Below are positions 20,371 to 28,625 of a DNA stretch of 64,000 nt, piece by piece. Source of the stretch: Lutimaribacter pacificus (GTDB taxonomy: Bacteria > Pseudomonadota > Alphaproteobacteria > Rhodobacterales > Rhodobacteraceae); NCBI RefSeq assembly GCF_900142185.1, contig NZ_FQZZ01000008.1:62001-126000 (forward strand), in the 5' to 3' direction. A program made the position numbers and the translations under genes. Each line of letters starts with the position of its first letter. Positions within the stretch are counted from its first letter, which is position 1. The notes beneath the pieces are model-generated. The model saw nothing but the letters and a program-made list of their open reading frames with translations. It was not told the origin of the DNA and made no database searches.

Positions 20371-21324
20371 CTATCCCTCACGCGCGCTGGCGAGGTTCTG
20401 CTGGTCGCGAGGGCTCAGGCCGTATCGGCGCTTGAAGGCCGTTGCGAAATGCGAGGGGTTGCGAAAGCCGGAGCGGCGCGCGATTTCGCTGATCGGATAG
20501 GCGATTGTCCGAGGTCGGGACAACTCGGCATGGGCCCGCTCGAGTCTGGCATCGCGCAGACAGGTGCAAACGCTCTGCCCCGCTTCCTCGAATATCTGGT
20601 GGAGATAGCGCACCGATATCCCTGCGGCTTCGGCGATGCTCTGCGGATCAAGGTCCGGGTCCTCCAGATGGGACCGGATGAAGGCAATGCTGCGGTGATA
20701 GAGTGCCCTGCGTGCCGCCTGCTTGTTGAGCGGGAGGGATTTCTCGCCCCGTTCGATGGAAAGCGCCAGCAGGTCCGCCAGATACCGGGTACAGACCTCG
20801 GCATCGAAACTGGATATCCCCTCGACTTCGTTCCACAGCCCCATGAAGAACCCGTGCGACAACCTGCTCACCCCCGAGGACACCTTGTAGGGAAACGATG
20901 TTTTCCGGCTCAGCCCCGACAGCCGCCGTCTCAACATCTCGCCCGGAATGACGAGGTTCAGCACCGCGGTGGGATCGCTATGCTTCCAGACGGACGGGCT
21001 GCGCAGATCGTAAAGGCCCAATTCTCCGGGGCGGACCGTCAACTCCCGGCTGTTCTGGGTAAGCTGGACCGCGCCTGAGAGAGAGGTGAACAGGACAAGA
21101 TCATCCCGCTGGTCCTTCTCGACCTGCTTGTGCTGCCTGACCCCGAGCTGATTGCTGGCATGCACGCAGGCAAACCTGAAATCTTTTATATCGACGCATT
21201 TGACCTCTGCCGAGAACTGTCGGTCCGGGGAAAACCGGAGGTCATGGGACCCGAAGAGAGAGCTGATGATTTCCCTGTACGTGTCCTTGTCATTCGCGCT
21301 TCGGAGAGTCACTTCCCGCTTCAT
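20371..21324 (-). CDS. AraC-family transcriptional regulator
   Basis: 317-aa regulator with an N-terminal AraC-binding-like sensor region and a C-terminal pair of helix-turn-helix motifs: SIAEAAGISVRYLHQIFEEAG and PISEIARRSGFRNPSHFATAFKRRYGLSP, the canonical AraC second helix. ATG at 21324 was chosen because GGGAG lies eight bases upstream; the longer frame lacks support. It is on the same strand as, and 423 bp downstream of, the deacetylase-family gene, so it may control that gene pair. It sits directly upstream of cas3 (204-bp gap), but there is no evidence that it regulates cas genes. Confidence 0.88.
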   Translation of the reverse strand: MKREVTLRSANDKDTYREIISSLFGSHDLRFSPDRQFSAEVKCVDIKDFRFACVHASNQLGVRQHKQVEKDQRDDLVLFTSLSGAVQLTQNSRELTVRPGELGLYDLRSPSVWKHSDPTAVLNLVIPGEMLRRRLSGLSRKTSFPYKVSSGVSRLSHGFFMGLWNEVEGISSFDAEVCTRYLADLLALSIERGEKSLPLNKQAARRALYHRSIAFIRSHLEDPDLDPQSIAEAAGISVRYLHQIFEEAGQSVCTCLRDARLERAHAELSRPRTIAYPISEIARRSGFRNPSHFATAFKRRYGLSPRDQQNLASAREG

Positions 21325-21747
21325 CGCGTGTTCTCCCTGTGCCGCAACCGAGATGCTGCTTTTGCGAGCGCCCGTGCCGCAATCGTTCATCGCCACCGCG
21401 CGTCAGGTCTGGCAGAGATCATGCCGGCCTCCGCCGGGATCGACATCTCTCTGTCCTCTCGGTTCGGATGGGAAAAGTAAAACACCTCGCATCACAACCG
21501 TCAACGCAGGATGGGAAAGGCAAAGCCCATCCGCTCACGCCCGCAGAGGGCGTGCAAAACAGGCAAGTCGCCCCGGGCAGGCGCCAAAACCGATAGCAAG
21601 GCGGTGCGCCGGCAGGTCTCTGCAACGCAATCCAGCCTCCCGGCCATTCATGGCATCCGCCCTGCGCCGAGGGCCATTCCGGCACACTGGCGACCCGGGC
21701 TCATAACCGCCGGGTCGCCGGGGCCGGGTGTCAGGCCCGTCGGGCGC
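21325..21747. other. 423-bp intergenic region with a hairpin
   Basis: No convincing gene. A perfect 10-bp inverted repeat GGCGACCCGG (21689-21698) and CCGGGTCGCC (21710-21719) lies just after the deacetylase-family stop and may end its transcript, although no T tract follows. The remainder probably holds the AraC promoter. Confidence 0.45.
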
Positions 21748-22602
21748 CTACTGGTCTGCGTAATAGGCCGCGATCTCGTCGGCCGTCGTAAGCCATACGC
21801 CCTCGTGCCCCGCGATGTATTCAAGGGCTTTCACCAGATATTTGTGGCGGAACGGCTGGTTGATGATGAACGGATGCAGGCAAAGCGCCATCACCCGCCC
21901 GGTCTGTTCGCCGTCGGCATAGAGCTGGTCGAACTGGTCCACGACCATCTGATAGAACTGCTCGCCCGTCAGGCTCTTCCCAAGGAACATCGTCACGTCG
22001 TTCAGCTCGATCGAATAGGGAACCGAGATCATCCCCGGAATGTTCAGCGGGAACGGCTGATCGTCCGCGCACCAGTCGAGCAGATAGGTCAGGCCCAGTT
22101 CCCTGAGCAGGCGCGGGGTCTCGAATGTCTCCGTAAGCGCGGGCCCGAGCCAGCCCCGGACGTCCTGCCCTGTCGCCTCCGCGATGGTGCCGACCACGTC
22201 GGCAAGATAGGCCCGCTCCTCGTCGACGGTCATTCCTGCCTGGAAGATCGAGTTGTTCTTCCCGTGCGCCAGCCACGCCCACCCTCTTTCGCGTCCGGCC
22301 TCGATCACCTGCGGATAGAGCCGGCAGCAATCGGAATTGAGCAGGACGGTCGCCGGCAGCTTGAAGCGGTCGAGCGTCTCGATAAGGCGCCAGATGCCGA
22401 CCCGCAGCGCATAGTCGCGCCAGCCGTAGTTGAGAGGGTCCGGCGCAAGGGCGGCCGTGCCCGGAAAGATGCTCGTCGAGGGTTTGTCGACCTCGTAATG
22501 TTCGATATTCAGCCCGGCATAGAAAGCCACGCGGGCGCCATCGGGCCAGGTGAGTTTGGGCCGCGAAACGATCGGGGAATAGTCGTAAAGTGTATTGTCC
22601 AT
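21748..22602 (-). CDS. Polysaccharide-deacetylase-family hydrolase, PuuE-like
   Basis: 284-aa NodB-fold enzyme. The pattern WPDGARVAFYAGLNIEHYE at the N terminus replaces the TFDDG motif of true polysaccharide deacetylases and resembles the PuuE-type allantoinase and related amidohydrolases. Later blocks (LAHGKNNS, GWLGPALTETFETPRLLRELGL and ALCLHPFIINQP) fit the family. No signal peptide, so cytoplasmic. Start at 22602 has AGAGGAC upstream. It is followed on the same strand by the AraC regulator and preceded by the cysteine hydrolase, suggesting a catabolic pair acting on a ureide or cyclic amide. The exact substrate cannot be assigned. Confidence 0.8.
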   Translation of the reverse strand: MDNTLYDYSPIVSRPKLTWPDGARVAFYAGLNIEHYEVDKPSTSIFPGTAALAPDPLNYGWRDYALRVGIWRLIETLDRFKLPATVLLNSDCCRLYPQVIEAGRERGWAWLAHGKNNSIFQAGMTVDEERAYLADVVGTIAEATGQDVRGWLGPALTETFETPRLLRELGLTYLLDWCADDQPFPLNIPGMISVPYSIELNDVTMFLGKSLTGEQFYQMVVDQFDQLYADGEQTGRVMALCLHPFIINQPFRHKYLVKALEYIAGHEGVWLTTADEIAAYYADQ

Positions 22603-22688
22603 TTTGTCCTCTCTGCGGTTTTCAGTCGTTTCTTGCGACACGTCGAACGAGCAAGCGGACCGCTCCCACTTTCCGGTGAATGCCCACC

Positions 22689-23342
22689 CTACCCGGCGGT
22701 GGCCGTAACCTGCGCGAGCTGTGCCACCGTGTCGTCAAGGCTCCTGACGTCGCCATACTTGGCCTGGATGTCGAACAGCGCCTGGGTATGGGCGGGCCGG
22801 GAGCGGTCGCCCACCGCCTCCTCCACGACGATGGGCCGGAAGCCGTATTGCACGGCGTCCACCGCGCTCGCCCGGACGCATCCGCTGGTCGTGCATCCGG
22901 TGATGATCAGGGTGTCGATCCGCCGCGACTGCAGCCGGGAGACGAGATCCGTTCCAAAGAAGCAGGAGGCATATTTCTTGTTGAAGACGGACGATCCCGG
23001 CCGCCTGCGCAACCGCGGATCGAGCTGCACCGCATCAGACCCCGTCTTCAGGTCGAACAGTCCGCTCATCTTGTTTCCCCACACGCCCGCATCGCGGCAA
23101 TCCGCCTCCTCGTAGCTGACGATCGAGAAGAAGGCCGGCGCCGAGGCCGCGTCGGCAGCATCAAGAAGCGTATTGATATGCCCGATCTGCACGCTCAGAT
23201 CCGCGCCCAGGGGCATATCCGGGTTCGTGAAGGCGTTCATGATGTCGATCACCAGAAGCGCGGGACGTTCCCCAAACCCCATCTCTCCGCCAAACCCCCG
23301 CTTGCGGAAGAACTCCAGTTCATCGTGGGACGTGTCACTCAT
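22689..23342 (-). CDS. Cysteine hydrolase, N-carbamoylsarcosine-amidase-like (isochorismatase fold)
   Basis: 217-aa isochorismatase-family amidohydrolase. The catalytic triad is visible: D33 in LLVIDIMNAFTN, K123 in SSVFNKKYAS and C155 in GCTTSGCVRASAVDA. The Cys motif closely resembles N-carbamoylsarcosine amidases, which release CO2 and ammonia from the product of N-methylhydantoinase. Start at 23342 has AGGAG eight bases upstream. It lies 86 bp before the PuuE-like gene on the same strand. With hyuAB on the other side of the CRISPR locus, the genome could convert N-methylhydantoin to sarcosine; other N-carbamoyl compounds or ureidoacrylate-type substrates are alternatives. Confidence 0.82.
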   Translation of the reverse strand: MSDTSHDELEFFRKRGFGGEMGFGERPALLVIDIMNAFTNPDMPLGADLSVQIGHINTLLDAADAASAPAFFSIVSYEEADCRDAGVWGNKMSGLFDLKTGSDAVQLDPRLRRRPGSSVFNKKYASCFFGTDLVSRLQSRRIDTLIITGCTTSGCVRASAVDAVQYGFRPIVVEEAVGDRSRPAHTQALFDIQAKYGDVRSLDDTVAQLAQVTATAG

Positions 23343-23626
23343 CGGCCATTCTCCTGTTTCGATCTTCACAAGGCTCTGCACGGGGCGAATATCTGCACGC
23401 CGCGATCTTGCCTTTGAGCAGGCTTTCCATACTAGGTTTGAAAAGGGATCGTCCGGTCAAGCCATCCGGGGCCTTCATGCGCTGGCGGAAAGAAAACCAC
23501 GCGCCGATGGAACAGACCCGCACCAGGCGCATCTGCACAAGGTAATTTTTTTGATCTGCAAGGTTACGGCGGAAAACCGGGCCATGCTCTCGAACTCATC
23601 GCCACCGGCAGGATGAGCGATGTCGA
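23343..23626. other. Intergenic region
   Basis: 284 bp upstream of the cysteine-hydrolase operon and downstream of the Crp/Fnr gene. It should carry the hydrolase promoter. I see no gene, RNA or strong hairpin. Confidence 0.4.
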
Positions 23627-24340
23627 TCAGCCCACCTGTTCCGGGAGGTTGCAGAAAATGAGCGACTCCTCTCCGACAAGTTTCTTGAGAGCATCCGGGT
23701 CGGTAATCTCGATGCCATTGGGGGAATCCTGCACGCCGTGATCCCTCAGTTTGGCGAGGTTACGAGACAGGCTTTCCGGCCGGATACCCAAGTAGCTGGC
23801 AACCAGGTGTTTCTCGAATGTCGGCTTCACAAGAAGGTGTTTTCCATGCGGTTTGGCATGGCGGATCAGGAAGCAGGCCAGACGTTGCAGGCTGTTCAAT
23901 ACCTTCATGCCTTCAAGTTGGCGCAGGAGGTGATCATTCCGCTCGAATGAATGGCCGAGGAGCACATCGTTGAAACTCGCGTCATTGCGCATCGCGCTGC
24001 GCAAGGAATGGTAGGGAACAGACAGGACAACGCAATCTGTTGCGGCTTCTGCGTCAACGCTTCTCGGAACCCTTCGAATACTGTCAGAGAAACCGAAAAC
24101 CTCACCGGGCGCATGCAGGTTCAGGAGCGCCATTGAACCACTGGCCTGTACCCGCGAGACTTTGACCCACCCGGAAATAAGAACATACCCGCTGTTGGCA
24201 GGAGAACTATGCAGAAAGATATTGCTGCCACGCTTGTAGCTGCGCAACTGTGCGTAGCGGCCAAGGGCTTCACGCGTGGTCGGGGACGCCCGGGACATTA
24301 CCGGACAGCGCACGGACGCCATCGCCAGATTCGGTTGCAT
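23627..24340 (-). CDS. Crp/Fnr-family regulator, DNR/NnrR-like
   Basis: 237-aa regulator with an N-terminal cyclic-nucleotide-binding-fold sensor (GYVLISGWVKVSR, LHAPGEVFGFSDS) and a C-terminal winged helix. The recognition helix reads LGIRPESLSRNLAKL, with the E-x-x-S-R arrangement used by FNR to read TTGAT-N4-ATCAA. The N terminus has a single Cys (C12), not the FNR iron-sulphur cluster, so it is probably not a direct oxygen sensor; a haem or NO-sensing DNR/NnrR type is possible. AGGAG sits seven bases before the ATG. A near-consensus FNR box lies 52 bp upstream, so autoregulation is likely. Confidence 0.85.
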   Translation of the reverse strand: MQPNLAMASVRCPVMSRASPTTREALGRYAQLRSYKRGSNIFLHSSPANSGYVLISGWVKVSRVQASGSMALLNLHAPGEVFGFSDSIRRVPRSVDAEAATDCVVLSVPYHSLRSAMRNDASFNDVLLGHSFERNDHLLRQLEGMKVLNSLQRLACFLIRHAKPHGKHLLVKPTFEKHLVASYLGIRPESLSRNLAKLRDHGVQDSPNGIEITDPDALKKLVGEESLIFCNLPEQVG

Positions 24341-24392
24341 TGATCATCTCCTGTTCGCCCGTCGATCTTCGGCGCAGCCAAGTGATCCCACT

Positions 24393-24406
24393 TTGACCCA
24401 GATCAA
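24393..24406. promoter_or_regulatory. FNR/DNR-type operator
   Basis: TTGACCCAGATCAA matches the TTGAT-N4-ATCAA consensus with one mismatch. It is 52 bp upstream of the Crp/Fnr-family start, a plausible activator or repressor position. It could also be read by an FnrL encoded elsewhere. Confidence 0.55.
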
Positions 24407-24942
24407 GTTGACCCGAACAGATCCCCCAATCCATGTGGACCGGTAGTCAAAGAGAAAATATCTGATCGCGTTTGCGTGCCTGCGCGGCAAAACGCTCCAG
24501 CGTCACATCGACGAACGTCGCCATCCAGCCAGCGATCCCAATCCTGCTTTCAGCAACATTCGCCCACCCTCTTCGCCGCCTTCACCCCACCACACGCGAT
24601 GTCAGGGTCGGCCGCGCCCGGCGCGGCGACAGGCCGCCGAATTAAGGGGCATTCCCCTGCAAGGGTCTCTAACAGGGTTTTGCCCCTTAAACACATCCCT
24701 CGCCAACGCCGGTTTCGCCGCGTTTTCCGACGCGAACAAACCCAGGTGTAGAGCAAACGCATTCGCAGAGGTGTCCGGCGCCACCCCCAACAGAAGTATC
24801 GGCTGAAACAAATCTGACGAAAACGTTTTTGTTATATGTATCAGATAATTGGGCCTGCTTCCCCGGCTGCTGTCGGAACGCCTCAAATCTGCTGGCTTTG
24901 CTCCCTCGTAATCCTTTCACATCAATCATGGAGGATGGTTAC
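24407..24942. other. 536-bp intergenic region with an inverted repeat
   Basis: No supported gene; the short open frames here have poor codon patterns. A perfect 10-bp inverted repeat, TTAAGGGGCA (24642-24651) and TGCCCCTTAA (24681-24690), brackets 29 bp that itself contains GGGGCATTCCCC. The AT-rich stretch at about 24800-24850 may hold the promoter of the fasciclin gene. Confidence 0.45.
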
Positions 24943-25443
24943 ATGCTAAGACGGACTTTCTTTGGCGCTGCTGCAAGCTTTGCGCTTGCTCTGACGGGCA
25001 CCACCGCTGCAATGGCAGATGGTCATGGCAGCAAAATGGATATTGTGGACACCGCTGCAAGTGCCGGATCGTTCTCGACCCTGGTTACCGCCGTTCAGGC
25101 CGCTGGCCTGGTCGAAACCCTGAAAGGGGAAGGCCCGTTCACGGTATTCGCGCCAACGGACCAGGCCTTCGCCGCGCTTCCCGAGGGAACCGTTGAAACC
25201 TTGTTGATGCCCGAAAACCGCGATCAGCTCATTGCAGTTCTGACATATCACGTGGTTCCCGGCAAAGTCATGTCGTCCGATCTGGCCGGCAAGAAGCTCA
25301 CTGCAGAAACGATCAATGGTCAGTCCGTCGAGATCAACGCGTTCAGCGGCGTCAAAGTCGACAACGCATCGGTCACAAAGGCGGACATCGAAGCGTCGAA
25401 CGGTGTAATCCACGTGATCGACGCCGTCATCTTGCCGAAGTAG
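24943..25443 (+). CDS. Secreted fasciclin (FAS1) domain protein
   Basis: 166-aa exported protein: signal peptide to about residue 23 ([24 protein letters not shown], read in two parts), then one FAS1 domain of normal size. Family blocks are clear: [35 protein letters not shown] and the closing [18 protein letters not shown]1 proteins mediate adhesion or envelope interactions; the bacterial role is usually unknown. GGAGG lies eight bases before the ATG. A strong terminator follows, so it is monocistronic. Confidence 0.92.
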   Translation: MLRRTFFGAAASFALALTGTTAAMADGHGSKMDIVDTAASAGSFSTLVTAVQAAGLVETLKGEGPFTVFAPTDQAFAALPEGTVETLLMPENRDQLIAVLTYHVVPGKVMSSDLAGKKLTAETINGQSVEINAFSGVKVDNASVTKADIEASNGVIHVIDAVILPK

Positions 25444-25465
25444 TCAAATGGTCATGAACCGGTAC

Positions 25466-25490
25466 AAGGCCGCCCAGGGGCGGCCTTTTT
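25466..25490 (+). terminator. Rho-independent terminator of the fasciclin gene
   Basis: AAGGCCGCCC (25466-25475) pairs with GGGCGGCCTT (25478-25487), followed by a short T run. It lies 23 bp after the stop codon and just before the opposing tRNA gene. Confidence 0.85.
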
Positions 25491-25498
25491 ATTGTTAT

Positions 25499-25586
25499 TG
25501 GCGGAAGGGGTGGGATTCGAACCCACGGATGCTTGCACATCGCCGGTTTTCAAGACCGGTGCAATCGACCACTCTGCCACCCTTCC
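25499..25586 (-). tRNA. tRNA-Ser (anticodon UGA)
   Basis: 88-nt class II tRNA including an encoded CCA end. Acceptor GGAAGGG pairs with CCCTTCC; the anticodon arm CCGGT-CTTGAAA-ACCGG carries TGA; a long variable arm (GATGTGCAAGCATC) and a GGTTCGAAT T loop are present. It reads UCA codons. The gene faces the fasciclin terminator. A truncated near-copy lies just upstream. Confidence 0.97.
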
Positions 25587-25603
25587 ACAATACTCCTGCA
25601 CAA

Positions 25604-25644
25604 GTTTTCAAGACCGGTGCATTCGACCACTCTGCCACTCCTCC
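25604..25644 (-). pseudogene. 5' half of a second tRNA-Ser (truncated copy)
   Basis: On the minus strand this repeats the first half of the tRNA-Ser next to it: 34 of 35 consecutive bases from the D arm to the end of the anticodon loop match, and the acceptor strand reads GGAGGAG. The anticodon-stem 3' strand, variable arm and T arm are missing, so it cannot be a working tRNA. It may be a scar of integration at a tRNA or of a decayed tandem duplicate. Confidence 0.75.
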
Positions 25645-25856
25645 GCGGGGACGTGCCGGCCGGTCCCGGTATGAGTCCGAAACGCATCATAGATCAAGGG
25701 GATTTTCGCCGATGGCATGCAGGACTCTTTTCTTGTGAGGCCGTTGACGCTAGACTTTCGCGCAAGCCGTGCCTTTTTGCGCGGCATGAGGCATGCAACG
25801 ACCGGGCAAACCGGCATATCCGCGCGGGACGCCGCGCATAGGGCAGAGGGCAAGAC

Positions 25857-26795
25857 ATGAACATCACCACGATGGGCAGAACACCCGCAAGGACCGTATC
25901 CCGGCTGGCGGTCGGTACCGCCATGGCGCTGGCGCTGGCGGGCTGCGACGAGGCCGGGCAATTCAACCTTTTCCAGAAACGGCCCGCCGCCGAGGCCGAG
26001 GTGAACGCCGCCGCGCGCTCGGTCAAGCTGATCGAGCGCGACGTCGAGGCGCCAGACGTGTTCCAGGTCACCGAACCGGGGCTGTGGGACGGCCGCCCCT
26101 CGCTGGGCGGTGTCTGGGTCGCGCATCCCGACGTGGACCAGCCCGAGCGGGTCATCATCCGCAACACCAAAAACGACAAGTTCGTGATCGGCGCGCTGTT
26201 CCGGCGCGAGCGCGAAAACCCCGGCCCCGCGGTGCAGGTCTCGTCCGATGCGGCCGCCGCGCTCGACATGCTGGCCGGTCAGCCGATGGATCTCAACATC
26301 ACCGCGCTGCGCCGCGAAGAGGTGCCTGCCGAGGCGCCGGAGGCCGCCGCCGGCACCGGCGAAACGCTCGACGCCCCGGCCGAGGTGGCGCAGACCACCC
26401 TGGCGCCCGCGGGCGAGGCGCCCGACGCCATCACCGCCGCCAGCGCCGCGATCGCCGCGGCCGAAACCGAACCCCGGGCCGAACCCGCCGTGGCCAGTGC
26501 CGCAGCGGTGCCGCCGCCCGTCCAGGCCTCCGCCCCGGCGCCCGCCCCGCGCGCGTCGGGCCTTGATAAACCGTATCTCCAGATCGGTATCTTCAGCGTG
26601 GAAACCAACGCCCGCAACACCGCGCAGTCGATGCGCACCGCGGGCATGGTGCCGACCGTGAAACAGCAGACGTCGAAGGGCAAGACCTTCTGGCGGGTGC
26701 TGGTCGGCCCCGCCACCAGCACGTCCGAGCGCGCGGCGCTGCTGAAGAAGATCAAGGCCAAGGGCTTCGAGGATGCCTATGCCGTGACCAACTGA
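25857..26795 (+). CDS. SPOR-domain lipoprotein
   Basis: 312-aa predicted lipoprotein: signal peptide with lipobox LALAGC and acylated Cys30. A unique N-terminal domain (about 45-165) is followed by a low-complexity Ala/Pro/Glu linker (about 170-235) and a C-terminal SPOR domain (about 236-312: YLQIGIFSVETNARNTAQ, TFWRVLVGPATS). SPOR domains bind denuded septal peptidoglycan, so it is probably a periplasmic cell-division or wall-remodelling protein. It precedes dacA by 25 bp, a pairing that makes sense for peptidoglycan processing and is common in this bacterial group. Confidence 0.9.
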   Translation: MNITTMGRTPARTVSRLAVGTAMALALAGCDEAGQFNLFQKRPAAEAEVNAAARSVKLIERDVEAPDVFQVTEPGLWDGRPSLGGVWVAHPDVDQPERVIIRNTKNDKFVIGALFRRERENPGPAVQVSSDAAAALDMLAGQPMDLNITALRREEVPAEAPEAAAGTGETLDAPAEVAQTTLAPAGEAPDAITAASAAIAAAETEPRAEPAVASAAAVPPPVQASAPAPAPRASGLDKPYLQIGIFSVETNARNTAQSMRTAGMVPTVKQQTSKGKTFWRVLVGPATSTSERAALLKKIKAKGFEDAYAVTN

Positions 26796-26820
26796 CAGGA
26801 CCAGAAAGGACATCGCTGCC

Positions 26821-27990
26821 ATGATCCGCATCGCCAAACGCGTTCTTGCCCCGCTTCTGGCGAGCCTGCTGCTTGCCCTGCCGGCGCAGGCTTTCGACAC
26901 ACGCGCCACGGCCGCCTTCGTGCTGGACATGAAGACCGGCACGATCCTGCTGTCGAAAAACGCCGACCGGCCCTTGCCCCCGGCCTCGATGTCCAAGCTG
27001 ATGACGCTCTACATGGCGTTCGAGGCGGTGCGCGATGGCCGCCTGCGGCTTGAGGAAGAGCTGCCGGTGTCCAGCCACGCCATGAGCTATGGCGGCTCGA
27101 CCATGTTCCTCGACACCACCGACCGCGTCAGCGTCGAGGATCTGCTGCGCGGGATCATCGTGCTGTCGGGCAACGACGCCTGCGCCGTCATCGCCGAAAC
27201 CCTCAGCCCCGACGGCACCGAGGACGGGTTCGCCCGGCTCATGACGCAGCGCGCGCAGCAGATGGGCATGACCAATTCGACCTTCAGGAACTCGAACGGC
27301 TGGCCCGCCGAGGGCCATGTCATGTCGATGCGCGACCTGGCCCTGCTGGCCCGCCGCCTGATCGAGGATTTTCCCGATTTCTACCCGATGTTCGCCGAAG
27401 AGGAATTCGCCTTCGACGGCCGCGCGCCGCAGAACACGCGTAACCGCAACCCGCTTCTGGGGCTGGGAATCGGCGCCGACGGGCTCAAGACCGGGCACAC
27501 GCAAGAGGCGGGGTATGGCCTTGTCGGTTCGGCCAAGCAGGGGGACCGCCGCATCGTCTTTGTCCTGTCCGGCCTGCCCAGCGTCCAGAACCGCGCCGAG
27601 GAAAGCCAGGCCATCGTCAACTGGGCCTTTCGCCAGTTCGCCGAACGCCGGCTTGCACAGGGCGGCGAACTGATCGCCGAGGCCAATGTCTGGATGGGGG
27701 CCGAGCCCAAGGTCGGGCTGGTGCCCGCCACGGACCTGACCGCGCTGGTGCCGGTCCTGGGCGGCGACGAGATCGAGGCCGAGGTGGTCTATACCGGGCC
27801 GATCCGCGCGCCCATCGAGAAGGGGCAGCAACTGGCCGAGCTGATCCTCGCCCCCGAGGGCCTGCCCGAAACCCGCATACCGCTGGTGGCCGACCGCGCC
27901 ATCGAACGCGGCGGCTTCGTCTCGCGGATCACCACCGCCTCGTCCGTTCTGCTGCGCAAGCTGAACGAAGGGCCCGAGGGCGCGTTTTGA
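26821..27990 (+). CDS. dacA: D-alanyl-D-alanine carboxypeptidase (PBP5/6 type)
   Basis: 389-aa serine carboxypeptidase that trims the terminal D-Ala of peptidoglycan pentapeptides in the periplasm. Signal peptide to about residue 24 (LPAQA). Active-site motifs: S56-x-x-K59 in PPASMSKL, SGN (116-118) and KTG (223-225). A C-terminal beta-domain follows. AAAGGAC stands upstream of the ATG. It overlaps tmk at the stop codon (TTGA), so the housekeeping block SPOR-dacA-tmk-holB-tatD-MBL may be co-transcribed. Confidence 0.95.
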   Translation: MIRIAKRVLAPLLASLLLALPAQAFDTRATAAFVLDMKTGTILLSKNADRPLPPASMSKLMTLYMAFEAVRDGRLRLEEELPVSSHAMSYGGSTMFLDTTDRVSVEDLLRGIIVLSGNDACAVIAETLSPDGTEDGFARLMTQRAQQMGMTNSTFRNSNGWPAEGHVMSMRDLALLARRLIEDFPDFYPMFAEEEFAFDGRAPQNTRNRNPLLGLGIGADGLKTGHTQEAGYGLVGSAKQGDRRIVFVLSGLPSVQNRAEESQAIVNWAFRQFAERRLAQGGELIAEANVWMGAEPKVGLVPATDLTALVPVLGGDEIEAEVVYTGPIRAPIEKGQQLAELILAPEGLPETRIPLVADRAIERGGFVSRITTASSVLLRKLNEGPEGAF

Positions 27991-28625
27991 CGCCTGCCCC
28001 CGCCACGCCCGCGCGGTTCATCAGCTTCGAAGGGATCGACGGGTCGGGCAAATCCACCCAGGCGCGGATGCTGGCCGACACGTTGCGCGCGCACGGGCAT
28101 GACGTGGTGCTGACGCGCGAACCCGGCGGCAGCCCCGGCGCCGAGGAAATCCGCCGCCTCGTGCTCGAAGGCGACCCCGACCGCTGGTCGCCGGAAACCG
28201 AGATCCTGCTGTTCACCGCCGCCCGGCGCGATCACCTGGAACGCACGATCTGCCCCGCGCTGGACGCCGGGAAAATCGTGATCTGCGACCGTTTCGCCGA
28301 CAGCACGCGGATGTACCAGGGCCTGCGTGGGCCGGGCCTGCGCGCGCAGGTCGACGCGCTGCACGACCTGATGATCGGGCAGGAACCCGACCTGACCGTG
28401 CTGGTCGACATGGACCCCGAAACCGGGCTGTCGCGCGCGCTGGGGCGCAATGGCGGCGAGGAACGGTTCGAAACCTTCGGGCAGGATCTGCAGGCGCGGA
28501 TGCGCGCGGGCTTTCGCGACCTTGCAGCACAGCACCCCGACCGCATCGTCACGGTGAACGGCGCGCAGGATGTCGATGCGGTTGCGGCGGATGTGCTGAC
28601 CGTCGTAGAACCGCGCCTGAGATGA
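27987..28625 (+). CDS. tmk: Thymidylate kinase
   Basis: 212-aa dTMP kinase. P-loop FEGIDGSGKST at about residues 14-24, the DRF motif (VICDRFADST) and the LID-region Arg residues are present; length is typical. It makes dTDP for DNA synthesis. The start is probably TTG at 27987, whose TTGA overlaps the dacA stop; no ATG or GTG lies between it and the conserved core. GAGGG is placed six bases upstream. Its stop overlaps holB, the usual tmk-holB pair. Confidence 0.95.
   Translation: MTPAPATPARFISFEGIDGSGKSTQARMLADTLRAHGHDVVLTREPGGSPGAEEIRRLVLEGDPDRWSPETEILLFTAARRDHLERTICPALDAGKIVICDRFADSTRMYQGLRGPGLRAQVDALHDLMIGQEPDLTVLVDMDPETGLSRALGRNGGEERFETFGQDLQARMRAGFRDLAAQHPDRIVTVNGAQDVDAVAADVLTVVEPRLR

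Noticed and set aside
21130-21480. Plus-strand frame spanning the AraC start and its upstream gap
   Set aside because: Shadow of the regulator; no independent support.
24476-24751. 91-codon plus-strand frame in the gap before the fasciclin gene
   Set aside because: Poor ribosome site, odd composition (many Pro, Arg, Gln) and no similarity I can recognise.
25587-25603. A third full copy of the GGAGTATTT motif beside tRNA-Ser
   Set aside because: Only about 11 bases match before the tRNA sequence starts, too few to call.
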